This document shows, one piece after another, positions 35,692 to 44,723 of a stretch of 64,000 bases of DNA. Location: the NCBI RefSeq assembly GCF_003382565.3, contig NZ_CP086253.1, positions 1,302,001-1,366,000 of the forward strand, in the 5' to 3' direction. The notes under the pieces were generated by a model. The model did not search any database and was not told where the DNA came from. It saw only the letters and a program-made list of their open reading frames with translations. How positions within the stretch are numbered: position 1 is the stretch's first letter; the number at the start of each line of letters is the position of its first letter. The stretch comes from Pectobacterium aquaticum (GTDB lineage: Bacteria; Pseudomonadota; Gammaproteobacteria; Enterobacterales; Enterobacteriaceae). Both the position numbers and the translations under genes were made by a program.

Positions 35692-36651
35692 ATGTCTTGG
35701 GAAACCTGGAGTTTTGCGTTCAACGTCACGATGCCCAATTTGCTGATGTTGTTTATGGGTATCGCATTGCGCAAACTCAATCTGCTAAATGATGCGTTTT
35801 GTGATACGGCAATGCGGGTGGTGTTCAACGTTTCTCTTCCCTGTCTGCTGTTTTTTAGTGTTGCCAGTAATCAACAGTCTTTTGTAAGCCAGTGGCCGCT
35901 GGTGGTTTATGGCACAGTCGGAACATTGGCAACATTTCTGCTTCTGGAGCTTGCGGCGACGAGGCTAGTTAAGGATCCGAAAGAACGTGGCATCTTCGTA
36001 CAAGGCGGGTTCCGGTCGAATACTGGCGTGATGGGGCTGGCTTTTGCCATGAGTGCCTATGGCGATGAAGGCATTGCTATCGGCTCGTTGTATTTGATGG
36101 TGACGGTCATTATGTTTAACGCGCTGTCTGTCATTACGCTGACGCGCAGCTTGCAGCGGCAATCGCCCGAACAGAAGATTCCGGTAAGCCAACTGCTGCG
36201 GGGGATTGTGACAAACCCGCTGATTATTGGTCTACTTCTGGGGGCTGCCTATGGACAAAGCCAACTGCCGATGCCGGGCGTGATTAAACAAACGGGCGGT
36301 TTTATTTCCGCCATGGCGCTGCCGCTGGCGTTACTCTGTGCTGGTGCCAGTCTGGAATGGCGTAGTATGTTCCGTTCGTCCAATGTTGCCGTGCTTTCTT
36401 CTGTGGCGAAGGTATTCGTTGTGCCTGGGTTACTCACGCTGGGCGGATGGCTTGTTGGTTTCCGCGGTGTTGAGCTGGGAATCATTTTTCTGTTTTCTTC
36501 AACGCCCACCGCAGCTGGCAGCTATGCGATGACGCGGGCGATGGGCGGAAACGCGACGCTTGCGGCTAATATCATTGGGCTGACAACGGTAGGGGCCTTC
36601 TTTATGATTGCGCTGGGGCTCTACTTTTTACGTTCACTGGGCGTGATTTAG
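35692..36651 (+). CDS. AEC family (auxin efflux carrier type) transporter
   Basis: A 319-residue inner-membrane protein with about ten hydrophobic segments. NVTMPNLLMLFMGIALRKL at the start, GFRSNTGVMGLAFAMSAYG near residue 107 and the C-terminal SSTPTAAGSYAMTRAMGGNA are typical of the AEC family (related to MdcF and YfdV permeases). Such carriers move malonate, malate or other organic anions; the substrate here is unknown. Monocistronic behind the der terminator, with AAGGAAAGCC before the ATG. Confidence 0.85.
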   Translation: MSWETWSFAFNVTMPNLLMLFMGIALRKLNLLNDAFCDTAMRVVFNVSLPCLLFFSVASNQQSFVSQWPLVVYGTVGTLATFLLLELAATRLVKDPKERGIFVQGGFRSNTGVMGLAFAMSAYGDEGIAIGSLYLMVTVIMFNALSVITLTRSLQRQSPEQKIPVSQLLRGIVTNPLIIGLLLGAAYGQSQLPMPGVIKQTGGFISAMALPLALLCAGASLEWRSMFRSSNVAVLSSVAKVFVVPGLLTLGGWLVGFRGVELGIIFLFSSTPTAAGSYAMTRAMGGNATLAANIIGLTTVGAFFMIALGLYFLRSLGVI

Positions 36652-36694
36652 CGTCTGACCATCATGCGTTATTGGTAGCAACATGGAGGAAAAA

Positions 36695-36919
36695 ATGGAT
36701 GCGCTTTGTCCTGGCTGTCACCACGTGATGCTGTGGCAGCCTGATGGTTCGTTTTTATGTGAGGACTGCCAATTACATTATCTGCGTGAGGCTGTTTGCC
36801 CTGAATGTAAGCACTCGCTACAGGAACTGAAAGCCTGCGGTGCGGTGGATTATTTTTGCCAGCAGCACGGGATGATTTCCAAACGGCGAGTCGTGTTCAG
36901 CTACGCACCTGTCGATTAA
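36695..36919 (+). CDS. yfgJ: YfgJ-type zinc ribbon protein
   Basis: A 74-residue protein with two CxxC zinc knuckles (CPGCHH and CEDC; CPECKH) and the conserved tail LKACGAVDYFCQQHGMISKRR (given here as one family motif start LKACGAVDYFC). This is the DUF1407/YfgJ family of E. coli, which also lies near der. I chose ATG 36695, with GGAGG six bases upstream; an ATG four codons earlier would bury that ribosome site. Function is unknown; binding of zinc is a safe inference. Confidence 0.82.
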   Translation: MDALCPGCHHVMLWQPDGSFLCEDCQLHYLREAVCPECKHSLQELKACGAVDYFCQQHGMISKRRVVFSYAPVD

Positions 36920-36942
36920 ATCCATTATTACTTAATCAATGG

Positions 36943-37287
36943 TTACTCCTGTACGCCATTGCGCCACAGCTCAGTTAGCTCCGGTGGCGCACGGTCTTCG
37001 GGGATCAGCAGGATGACATCGGTATAGTGATTCTGTTGCGGTTGGCTGTAGCTGATGTGGATACGGTAATAGAATTGGTCGCCGTGCCCTGGGCCGTCGG
37101 GTTCGCCGGGTTCGCGAGCCTGAGGAAAGGCATGACGGATCGCGTTACAAACCCGCTCCCGTTCGGATGGCGGTACGCTGGCGAGCGCGAAGCGTCGCGG
37201 CCCCGCCAGCTTTGGGATAAAGGCAAATCCCCCTTCACGCGCCAGCTCAATGATGGCATCGTCGTTGAGTGCCGGCAGCGTTTTCAT
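36943..37287 (-). CDS. Emfourin-like protein inhibitor of M4 metalloprotease
   Basis: A 114-residue protein without a signal peptide. The sequence MKTLPALNDDAIIELAREGG, the central AGPRRFALASVPP and the GDQFYYRIHISY strand resemble emfourin, the small inhibitor first found beside the protealysin gene in Serratia. Its ATG overlaps the protease stop (ATGA), so both are made from one message. A role in keeping the cytoplasmic protease inactive before release is the family model. An in-frame upstream start inside the protease gene is not favoured. Confidence 0.78.
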   Translation of the reverse strand: MKTLPALNDDAIIELAREGGFAFIPKLAGPRRFALASVPPSERERVCNAIRHAFPQAREPGEPDGPGHGDQFYYRIHISYSQPQQNHYTDVILLIPEDRAPPELTELWRNGVQE

Positions 37288-38327
37288 AAGAACGCCTGCC
37301 GGATCTCTACCCCGACTGTTTCCCACGACTGCCGGACGATATCGGCAACGGTGTGGTTAAAACGTTTAGCGGCATGTTGAAGGGTGTAGCGTGCGAAAAT
37401 TTCGAAATCCGCATTTTGCGGCAGCGTTTTATCACACAGCGTGTCGTACCAGATGCGACCCGCTTTTTCCCATGAATAGCCGCCCAATGCGATGGCTGTC
37501 AGATAGAATGCTCGGTTGGGGATGCCTGAATTCAAGTGTACGCCGCCGTTGTCTTCGCGCGTGTTCACATACTCGTTCATGTGATAGGGCTGGGGGTCGA
37601 TACCGAGCAACTCATCGTCATACGCCGTGCCCGGATGTGACATCGACCGCAGCCCCATGCCGTGAATACCGTCAGCCAGAAGCTCGGCACCGATAAGCCA
37701 ATCGGCCTGCTCTGTGGTTTGCCCCAAATGATACTGCTTGACCATGGAGCCAAAGACATCGGACAGCGATTCATTGAGCGCACCGGACTGGCGGAAATAG
37801 ATCAGCCCCGCTTCGTTTTCGGTGATGCCGTGAGTGAGTTCATGTGCGACCACATCAAGCGCAATCGTGAAGCGATTAAAGATTTTGCCGTCGCCATCTC
37901 CAAACACCATCTGCTGCCCGTTCCAGAAGGCATTCTGGTAATCCTGACCGTAATGGACTGTGCCAGCCAGCGGCAGCCCTTCGGCGTCCAGTGAGTTACG
38001 TTGAAAAATCTTCCAGAAGAAGTCGTAAGTGACGCCTAGGTAGCTGTAGGCCTCATCGACGGCGATATCGCCGTTGCTGGGTTGACCTTCAGCGCGCACC
38101 AGCTTGCCGGGCAATTGTTGTTGCTGTTCGGCATCATGAATGCTGCGATTTGCCTGCCCGGCGGGTAATTTCTCATGGGGTTCCGGGCGCGGATGGTGGC
38201 TGACCATTAATGACTGAACGTGCATCAGCGTCTGTTGCGCGCAGTGGCGCTGTTCGTCTGTGCCGTTTGCGATAATGCGATGCAAAATGTAAGGGGGGAT
38301 CACGCTACAAATCGGTCTGGACTTCAT
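37284..38327 (-). CDS. prt1: Protealysin/Prt1-type M4 neutral metalloprotease
   Basis: A 347-residue thermolysin-family precursor. The zinc site HELTH is at 162-166 and the third ligand Glu186 in GALNESLSD. The propeptide is short (to about residue 50) and starts with the PPxxLxxI motif (IPPYILHRII), the hallmark of protealysin-like enzymes; no signal peptide is present. Secreted or released proteases of this type (Prt1 of Erwinia carotovora) degrade plant and bacterial proteins. It is coupled to the inhibitor gene that follows. Confidence 0.88.
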   Translation of the reverse strand: MKSRPICSVIPPYILHRIIANGTDEQRHCAQQTLMHVQSLMVSHHPRPEPHEKLPAGQANRSIHDAEQQQQLPGKLVRAEGQPSNGDIAVDEAYSYLGVTYDFFWKIFQRNSLDAEGLPLAGTVHYGQDYQNAFWNGQQMVFGDGDGKIFNRFTIALDVVAHELTHGITENEAGLIYFRQSGALNESLSDVFGSMVKQYHLGQTTEQADWLIGAELLADGIHGMGLRSMSHPGTAYDDELLGIDPQPYHMNEYVNTREDNGGVHLNSGIPNRAFYLTAIALGGYSWEKAGRIWYDTLCDKTLPQNADFEIFARYTLQHAAKRFNHTVADIVRQSWETVGVEIRQAFL

Positions 38328-38449
38328 ACCTCATCTCCTTGAAAACGCTCATCAGGGGTAACACAGACGATCAACAAAGCTCACTGTTTTTTATCCACTT
38401 CCTTTCACCACGTGGAGGCTGATAACCCATGCAGTGAAAACGGTGAATG

Positions 38450-38576
38450 TATACCCTAAATAATTCGAGTTGCAGGAAGGCGGCGACGCAGGGAGTCCCC
38501 GGGAGCTTACATCAGTAAGTGACTGGGGTGAGCGAGGAAAGCCAACGCACATGCAGCTTGAAGTATAACGGGTATT
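38450..38576 (+). repeat. ERIC element, copy C (127 bp)
   Basis: Exactly 127 bases from TATACCC to GGGTATT. The core GGGAGCTTAC...CAGTAAGTGACTGGGGTG is nearly identical to the ERIC consensus used for ERIC typing primers. It lies alone in the 355-base gap between the protease gene and xseA. I see no other feature in 38328-38682. Confidence 0.93.
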
Positions 38577-38682
38577 AAGTTAGTGAGCTGGGAATGAGTA
38601 TAGTTCAGATGCCGGGGGTAAGAATGGGGGAACGCTGTTTTTTTAGGACCAATCCCCATTCACGTATTTTATGCTGTTCGCG

Positions 38683-40077
38683 TTATTTTGGCGTCGGGGA
38701 TGAGGATTTTCGCCGCTTTTTCGCGGATTCTGGATTCGGAGCTCGCGTCGTGACCTGGCTTTCTACCCAGCCGTCCTGCAAACGGGTTTTCAGCGTTTCG
38801 CCGAGGGAAATTTGCGCAACGTTTTTCAGCACTTTACCATCCGGGGCGGTGGTGATGTTATAGCCACGTGCCAGCGTCGCCAGCGGGCTAACGCCTTCCA
38901 GCCGCGAACAGGCGATGCCTAGCTTTTGCTTGTTCTGATTCAACTGACGTTCTACAGCGCTTTGCATCTGATAGCTAAGCTGCTGCAAACGCTGCTGCGC
39001 ACGATGAATGCGGGTTTGCGGCTGCTGTTGCATCAGACGCTGTTGTAAGCGTTCACTTCGGCGCGAGGTCTGCCGAAGCTGCTGCTGCATGGCGTCATCC
39101 AGCCGTTGGCGCAGTTTAACCAGCTGTGCCTGCTGGCGCGCCAGTCGCAGCTGCGGATGTTGCTGCTGCAAACGGTGGTGCAGACGGGTAAAGTCCCGAT
39201 TGCGCTGGGCAAGGTAATAATCCATCGCCATTTCCAGACGCTGGCGCTGGGACTGTATCTGGCGCAATAGCTCCAGTTGGTTACGACTCACTAACTCGGC
39301 AGCGGCCGACGGCGTGGGGGCACGCAGGTCACCGACGAAATCGGCGATGGTGACATCGGTTTCATGGCCGACGGCGCTGACGATAGGAATGCGGCTGGCG
39401 AAGATAGCGCGGGCGACCCGTTCGTCATTAAAGCTCCACAGATCTTCCAGCGAACCGCCGCCGCGCCCGACGATTAATACGTCACACTCATCCCGCTGGT
39501 TAGCCAGTTCGATGGCGCGAACAATCTGTAGCGGTGCTTCTGCGCCTTGCACCGACGTGGGGTATACGATCACCGGCAGCGACGGATCGCGGCGCTGCAA
39601 CACCTGCAGAATATCGTGCAGGGCGGCACCGCTGGCTGACGTAATCACACCGACTTGTTTGGCGGGAGAGGGCAGAACCTGCTTAAACTGTTGGTCGAAC
39701 AGCCCTTCGGCGGCGAGACGCTGCTTGAGCTGCTCAAACTGCTGCTGTAGCAGGCCATCGCCAGCGGGCTGCATGCTTTCTGCTAGTAGCTGATAGTCGC
39801 CGCGGGGTTCATATAGCGTGATGCTCGCCCGAATCAGCACTTGCTGACCGTTTTGCGGGCGGAACGTCACTTTGCGGTTGCTGGTGCGGAACATCGCACA
39901 GCGCACCTGCGCACGTTCGTCTTTTAGCGTGAAATACCAGTGGCCGGATGAGGGCTGAGAGAGGTTGGAGATTTCGCCGGAGAGCCAAATCTGGCCCATT
40001 TCCATTTCCAACAGTTGTCTAACCGTCTGATTCAGGCGGCTAACGGTAAAAATTGCAGAGGAGGGAAATTGAGACAT
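38683..40077 (-). CDS. xseA: Exodeoxyribonuclease VII large subunit
   Basis: A 464-residue protein. An N-terminal OB fold (AIFTVSRLNQTVRQLLE; GEISNLSQPSSGHWYF) binds single-stranded DNA, and the catalytic core has GRGGGSLEDLWSFNDE near residue 200 and SAVGHETDVTIADFV near 230. A long Gln-rich coiled coil (about 280-400) binds the small XseB subunit. ATG 40077 is chosen because it gives the family N-terminus; a TTG five codons upstream has no support. Divergent from guaB. Confidence 0.95.
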   Translation of the reverse strand: MSQFPSSAIFTVSRLNQTVRQLLEMEMGQIWLSGEISNLSQPSSGHWYFTLKDERAQVRCAMFRTSNRKVTFRPQNGQQVLIRASITLYEPRGDYQLLAESMQPAGDGLLQQQFEQLKQRLAAEGLFDQQFKQVLPSPAKQVGVITSASGAALHDILQVLQRRDPSLPVIVYPTSVQGAEAPLQIVRAIELANQRDECDVLIVGRGGGSLEDLWSFNDERVARAIFASRIPIVSAVGHETDVTIADFVGDLRAPTPSAAAELVSRNQLELLRQIQSQRQRLEMAMDYYLAQRNRDFTRLHHRLQQQHPQLRLARQQAQLVKLRQRLDDAMQQQLRQTSRRSERLQQRLMQQQPQTRIHRAQQRLQQLSYQMQSAVERQLNQNKQKLGIACSRLEGVSPLATLARGYNITTAPDGKVLKNVAQISLGETLKTRLQDGWVESQVTTRAPNPESAKKRRKSSSPTPK

Positions 40078-40170
40078 TGTGAGCCAGATCAAATTTTAAA
40101 ACAGTCACTTAATTGATCGATACTACCTACCTGAAACAGGTAATCAAGCATTTTAGTAAAATAATGCTGG

Positions 40171-40186
40171 AGGCAACCGATTACGC
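40171..40186 (+). promoter_or_regulatory. PurR-type operator of guaBA
   Basis: AGGCAACCGATTACGC fits the PurR pattern ANGCAANCGNTTNCNT at all but its last base. It precedes a TATAAT at 40191-40196, so bound repressor would block the -35 region. The site is in the same place in other enterobacterial guaB promoters. Confidence 0.7.
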
Positions 40187-40248
40187 TCTGTATAATGCCA
40201 CGGCAATATTTTATCTATTCTTACATCCACCTTGGTGAGATATTGCCC

Positions 40249-41715
40249 ATGCTACGTATCGCTAAAGAAGCACTGACGTTTGATGACGTCCTCCTGGTTC
40301 CTGCTCATTCTACTGTTCTGCCTAACACTGCCGATCTGTCCACGCAGTTGACGAAAAACATCCGCCTGAATATTCCTATGCTGTCCGCAGCGATGGATAC
40401 CGTTACCGAATCCGGCCTGGCTATTGCGCTGGCGCAGGAAGGCGGTCTGGGCTTTATTCACAAAAATATGTCCATTGAGCGTCAGGCTGAAGAAGTTAGC
40501 CGCGTGAAAAAACACGAAAGCGGCGTGGTGGTTGATCCACAAACCGTGACGCCAGAAACCACTCTGCGTGAAATGAAAGCGCTGACCGAGCGCAACGGCT
40601 TCGCTGGCTATCCTGTTGTGGCAAAAGACAACGAACTGGTCGGTATCATCACCGGTCGTGACGTGCGTTTTGTTACCGATTTGGAAAAACCGGTTAGCGC
40701 ATTCATGACGCCAAAAGAACGTCTGGTCACGGTCAAAGAAGGCGAAGCGCGTGATGTCGTGCTGCAAAAAATGCACGAAAAACGCGTTGAAAAAGCGCTG
40801 GTGATTGATGACCAATTCCACCTGATCGGTATGATCACGGTAAAAGATTTCCAGAAAGCAGAACGTAAACCGAACGCGTGTAAAGACGCACACGGTCGTC
40901 TGCGCGTAGGCGCGGCAGTTGGCGCAGGTGCAGGTAATGAAGAGCGTGTTGATGCCCTGGTTGCTGCGGGTGTTGACGTTCTGCTGATCGACTCCTCACA
41001 CGGCCATTCCGAAGGCGTATTGCAGCGCATTCGTGAAACACGTGCTAAATACCCGAACCTCGACATCATCGGCGGCAATGTGGCAACGGGCGCAGGTGCA
41101 AAAGCGCTGGTTGAAGCGGGTGTTAGTGCAGTGAAAGTGGGTATCGGCCCTGGCTCTATCTGTACGACCCGTATCGTGACGGGCGTGGGTGTACCGCAGA
41201 TTACGGCTATCTCTGATGCGGTTGAAGCGCTGGAAGGCACAGGAATTCCTGTCATTGCCGATGGCGGTATCCGCTTCTCCGGCGACATCGCTAAAGCCAT
41301 CGCAGCAGGCGCGGCGTGTGTCATGGTCGGTTCGATGCTGGCGGGTACGGAAGAATCCCCAGGTGAAATCGAACTGTATCAAGGCCGTTCATTCAAATCT
41401 TATCGTGGTATGGGTTCACTGGGCGCAATGTCCAAAGGCTCATCAGACCGTTACTTCCAGACCGATAATGCCGCCGACAAACTGGTGCCGGAAGGTATCG
41501 AAGGCCGCGTAGCCTATAAAGGCCGCCTGAAAGAGATCGTTCACCAGCAGATGGGCGGCTTGCGCTCCTGTATGGGCCTGACCGGTTGCGCGACTATCGA
41601 TGCACTGCGCACGCAGGCTGAGTTTGTACGCATCAGCGGTGCTGGCATTCAGGAAAGTCACGTTCACGACGTTACCATTACTAAAGAGTCACCGAACTAC
41701 CGTATGGGTTCATAA
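40249..41715 (+). CDS. guaB: IMP dehydrogenase
   Basis: A 488-residue enzyme that oxidises IMP to XMP with NAD, the first step toward GMP. The TIM barrel is interrupted by two CBS domains (about 93-205). The catalytic cysteine is in GPGSICTTRIV near residue 305 and the mobile flap contains YRGMGSLGAM. I start at MLRIAKEALTFDD; the longer frame from 40195 has no homology. guaA follows after 118 bases. Confidence 0.97.
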   Translation: MLRIAKEALTFDDVLLVPAHSTVLPNTADLSTQLTKNIRLNIPMLSAAMDTVTESGLAIALAQEGGLGFIHKNMSIERQAEEVSRVKKHESGVVVDPQTVTPETTLREMKALTERNGFAGYPVVAKDNELVGIITGRDVRFVTDLEKPVSAFMTPKERLVTVKEGEARDVVLQKMHEKRVEKALVIDDQFHLIGMITVKDFQKAERKPNACKDAHGRLRVGAAVGAGAGNEERVDALVAAGVDVLLIDSSHGHSEGVLQRIRETRAKYPNLDIIGGNVATGAGAKALVEAGVSAVKVGIGPGSICTTRIVTGVGVPQITAISDAVEALEGTGIPVIADGGIRFSGDIAKAIAAGAACVMVGSMLAGTEESPGEIELYQGRSFKSYRGMGSLGAMSKGSSDRYFQTDNAADKLVPEGIEGRVAYKGRLKEIVHQQMGGLRSCMGLTGCATIDALRTQAEFVRISGAGIQESHVHDVTITKESPNYRMGS

Positions 41716-41833
41716 GGTGATTTAACGCAATAAACCCTGTACTATTTCGCGCCGCTCTGCCTTTACATAAGGCTGGGCGGTTAGCTGGGTTTACTTTTCG
41801 CTTTTGTCTTTTGCTTTTTGGAACATGCTCCTC

Positions 41834-43411
41834 ATGACTCAAAACATTCATCAACACCGCATTCTTATTCTGGATTTCGGCTCACAGTACACGCAACTGG
41901 TTGCACGTCGCGTGCGTGAACTGGGCGTTTATTGTGAACTGTGGGCATGGGATGTCACGGAAGCACAGATTCGTGGGTTTAATCCGAACGGGATCATCCT
42001 GTCCGGCGGCCCAGAAAGCACCACCGAGTTTGGCAGCCCGCGTGCGCCAGAATACGTTTTTAATGCTGGCGTACCGGTATTAGGTGTGTGCTATGGCATG
42101 CAGACGATGGCGATGCAGTTGGGGGGCCACGTTGAGGGTTCCAACGAGCGTGAGTTTGGTTATGCGCAGGTAGAAGTGAAAACGGATAGCGCGCTGGTGC
42201 GTGATATTCAGGATGCGTTGAGCGCCGCTGGCGCACCGCTGCTGGATGTCTGGATGAGCCACGGCGACAAAGTAACGGCGATCCCAGAAGGGTTTGAAAC
42301 CGTTGCCAGCACCGATACCTGCCCGTTTGCCATCATGGCGAACGAAGAGAAACGTTTTTACGGCGTGCAGTTCCACCCAGAAGTGACGCACACCCGTCAG
42401 GGCCAGCGCATGCTGGAGCGTTTTGTTCTTGATATCTGCCAGTGTGAAGCGCTGTGGACGCCAGCCAAGATTATCGACGATGCGGTGAACCGTATTCGTG
42501 AGCAGGTAGGCAACGATCACGTGATTCTGGGTCTGTCTGGCGGCGTGGATTCTTCCGTTACTGCGATGCTGCTGCACCGTGCGATTGGCGATCGTCTGAC
42601 CTGCGTGTTTGTCGATAACGGCCTGCTGCGCCTGAACGAAGCCGATCAGGTGCTGGAAATGTTCGGCGATCAGTTTGGTCTGAACATTGTTCACGTGGCG
42701 GCGGAAGAGCGCTTCCTGAGCGAACTGGCGGGTGAAGATGAGCCGGAAGCCAAGCGTAAAATCATTGGTCGCGTGTTCGTTGAAGTGTTCGATGAAGAAG
42801 CCAGCAAGCAAGAACAAGTGAAATGGCTGGCGCAAGGCACCATCTATCCAGACGTGATCGAATCCGCGGCGTCTGCCACTGGCAAAGCCCACGTGATCAA
42901 GTCACACCACAACGTGGGTGGCCTGCCGAAAGAGATGAAGCTGGGTCTGGTTGAGCCGCTGAAAGAGCTGTTCAAAGACGAAGTACGCAAGATCGGTCTG
43001 GAACTGGGTCTGCCGTACAACATGCTGTACCGTCATCCGTTCCCGGGCCCAGGTCTGGGCGTGCGCGTGCTGGGTGAAGTGAAGAAAGAATACTGCGACC
43101 TGCTGCGTCGTGCGGATGCGATCTTCATCGAAGAGCTGCACAAAGCCGATCTGTACAACAAGGTCAGCCAGGCATTCACCGTCTTCCTGCCGGTTCGTTC
43201 CGTGGGCGTGATGGGCGATGGCCGTAAATACGATTGGGTTGTCGCGCTGCGCGCGGTAGAAACCATCGACTTTATGACCGCGCACTGGGCACACCTGCCA
43301 TACGACTTCTTAGGCCGCGTCTCCAACCGCATCATCAACGAAGTCGACGGCATCTCCCGCGTCGTTTATGACGTATCGGGTAAGCCACCGGCCACGATTG
43401 AATGGGAATGA
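41834..43411 (+). CDS. guaA: GMP synthase (glutamine-hydrolysing)
   Basis: A 525-residue enzyme converting XMP to GMP. The N-terminal glutamine amidotransferase has the catalytic Cys in GVCYGMQTMAMQ near residue 86 and FHPEVTHT near 180; the ATP-pyrophosphatase domain has the loop GLSGGVDSSV near 235; the C-terminal dimerisation domain ends in PATIEWE. The start is MTQNIHQHRILILDFGSQY; an in-frame ATG ten codons upstream is not favoured. Second gene of guaBA. Confidence 0.97.
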   Translation: MTQNIHQHRILILDFGSQYTQLVARRVRELGVYCELWAWDVTEAQIRGFNPNGIILSGGPESTTEFGSPRAPEYVFNAGVPVLGVCYGMQTMAMQLGGHVEGSNEREFGYAQVEVKTDSALVRDIQDALSAAGAPLLDVWMSHGDKVTAIPEGFETVASTDTCPFAIMANEEKRFYGVQFHPEVTHTRQGQRMLERFVLDICQCEALWTPAKIIDDAVNRIREQVGNDHVILGLSGGVDSSVTAMLLHRAIGDRLTCVFVDNGLLRLNEADQVLEMFGDQFGLNIVHVAAEERFLSELAGEDEPEAKRKIIGRVFVEVFDEEASKQEQVKWLAQGTIYPDVIESAASATGKAHVIKSHHNVGGLPKEMKLGLVEPLKELFKDEVRKIGLELGLPYNMLYRHPFPGPGLGVRVLGEVKKEYCDLLRRADAIFIEELHKADLYNKVSQAFTVFLPVRSVGVMGDGRKYDWVVALRAVETIDFMTAHWAHLPYDFLGRVSNRIINEVDGISRVVYDVSGKPPATIEWE

Positions 43412-43456
43412 TCTCGCGTCCGTAATAGCCGGCACTGACAGGCATTAAACATAGCT

Positions 43457-43483
43457 AAGCCCGCGTAATTTCGGGCTTTTTTT
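43457..43483 (+). terminator. Terminator of guaBA
   Basis: AAGCCCG and CGGGCTT around an 8-base loop with a T run of five or more, 45 bases after guaA. Confidence 0.9.
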
Positions 43484-43727
43484 ATGTTTGGTAATGATTG
43501 GCAAATTTTGGCATCACCAAGCACCACGTTTGTATGGCATGGTAGAGGGTACGACCTAATCCGAGCGGCTGAATGAAGCAAAGAACGTGATCGAAGCGGG
43601 GAAGGGATCAGCAAAATCCGGTGATTATTGGTAAGATTAAAATCTTTCTTCAGACTCTGCCATTTTTTCCAGTATCACGATCTTTGTTATTGATACGAAA
43701 AGCGACTGAAATAAGGTATAAAGCCGC
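43484..43727. other. Gap between guaA terminator and the RIO kinase gene
   Basis: No gene that I can support. A short plus-strand frame (about 43489-43573) reads like a decayed protein end but I cannot place it. The minus-strand frame across this gap is an antisense shadow reaching into guaA. Confidence 0.4.
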
Positions 43728-44582
43728 ATGAAAATCCCAAGCAGACTCCAACCTCTGGTCGACGATGGTCTGATCGACGTTGTGCTCCAACGCCTGAAAA
43801 GCGGCAAGGAAGCGGATGTTTACACTGTTTTATGTGGTGACAACATTCAGTGTGCCAAAGTTTACAAAGAAGCAATGCAACGTAGCTTTAAACAGGCAGT
43901 GCAGTACCAGGAAGGGCGTAAATTCCGTAATACGCGTAATGCCCGTGCAATGCAAAAAAACTCAAAATTTGGACGCAAGCAACAAGAAGAATCCTGGCAA
44001 ACGGCGGAAGTCGATGCATTGTTCCGTCTTGCTAATGCCGGTGTTCGCGTACCACAACCCTATATTTGCATTGGTGGTGTGTTATTGATGGAGCTGGTCA
44101 CTGATGGTGAAGGCGCTGTTGCTCCACGCCTTAGCGATGTGGCTCTGACGGAAGAAAGCGCAATTGCTGATTTCGATACCATGATCCGCAATATCGTTCG
44201 CATGTTGTGTGCAGGCATTGTACATGGTGATTTATCGGAGTTTAACGTGCTGCTTGATGCGCAAGGACCGGTAATTATCGATTTGCCACAAGCAGTGGAC
44301 GCCGCCGCCAACAACCTTGCTGAATCAATGTTTGCACGTGATGTTAATAACATCACCGCTTACTACGGTCAGTTCGCGCCACAATTATTGCAAACACGGT
44401 ATGCTAAAGAAATCTGGATGTTATATGAAGACGGAAAATTAACACCAGAAACAGCGCTAACCGGTCTCTTCGTCGAAACGACGCATGAAGTGGATATGGG
44501 TTCAGTGATTGATGAAATCATTGCAGCTGAAGATGAGTTCTACGAACGTCAGCGGGCAAGAAAGGAACGCGCTGATGAATAA
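43728..44582 (+). CDS. RIO-type serine/threonine protein kinase
   Basis: A 284-residue kinase of the RIO1 branch. The nucleotide loop is SGKEADVY (25-32), the ATP-binding lysine Lys44 is in CAKVYKE, the catalytic loop is HGDLSEFNVLL with HGD at 166-168, and the metal site is IIDLPQAV (Asp185). A flexible basic segment (about 65-90, RKFRNTRNARAMQKN) is typical of RIO1. In archaea and eukaryotes RIO kinases act in small ribosomal subunit maturation; bacterial targets are unknown. Lower GC than the flanking guaBA genes, so it is probably accessory. Confidence 0.85.
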   Translation: MKIPSRLQPLVDDGLIDVVLQRLKSGKEADVYTVLCGDNIQCAKVYKEAMQRSFKQAVQYQEGRKFRNTRNARAMQKNSKFGRKQQEESWQTAEVDALFRLANAGVRVPQPYICIGGVLLMELVTDGEGAVAPRLSDVALTEESAIADFDTMIRNIVRMLCAGIVHGDLSEFNVLLDAQGPVIIDLPQAVDAAANNLAESMFARDVNNITAYYGQFAPQLLQTRYAKEIWMLYEDGKLTPETALTGLFVETTHEVDMGSVIDEIIAAEDEFYERQRARKERADE

Positions 44583-44723
44583 TTGTTGGAGCAACATAAG
44601 TCGTTGATGGCATTTTCAGGGATACAGTGAAAACTGAATTCGGGTTATCCACCTAACGCCATTTATAGCCCATTTTGAATGGCGGCGGTTTCTTACTAAA
44701 GACACCCGCCACCTAAGATGCAA

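Noticed and set aside
43366..43614. Minus-strand open frame over the guaA end and terminator
   Set aside because: It is antisense to the conserved guaA C-terminus and crosses the terminator; no family resemblance beyond that shadow.
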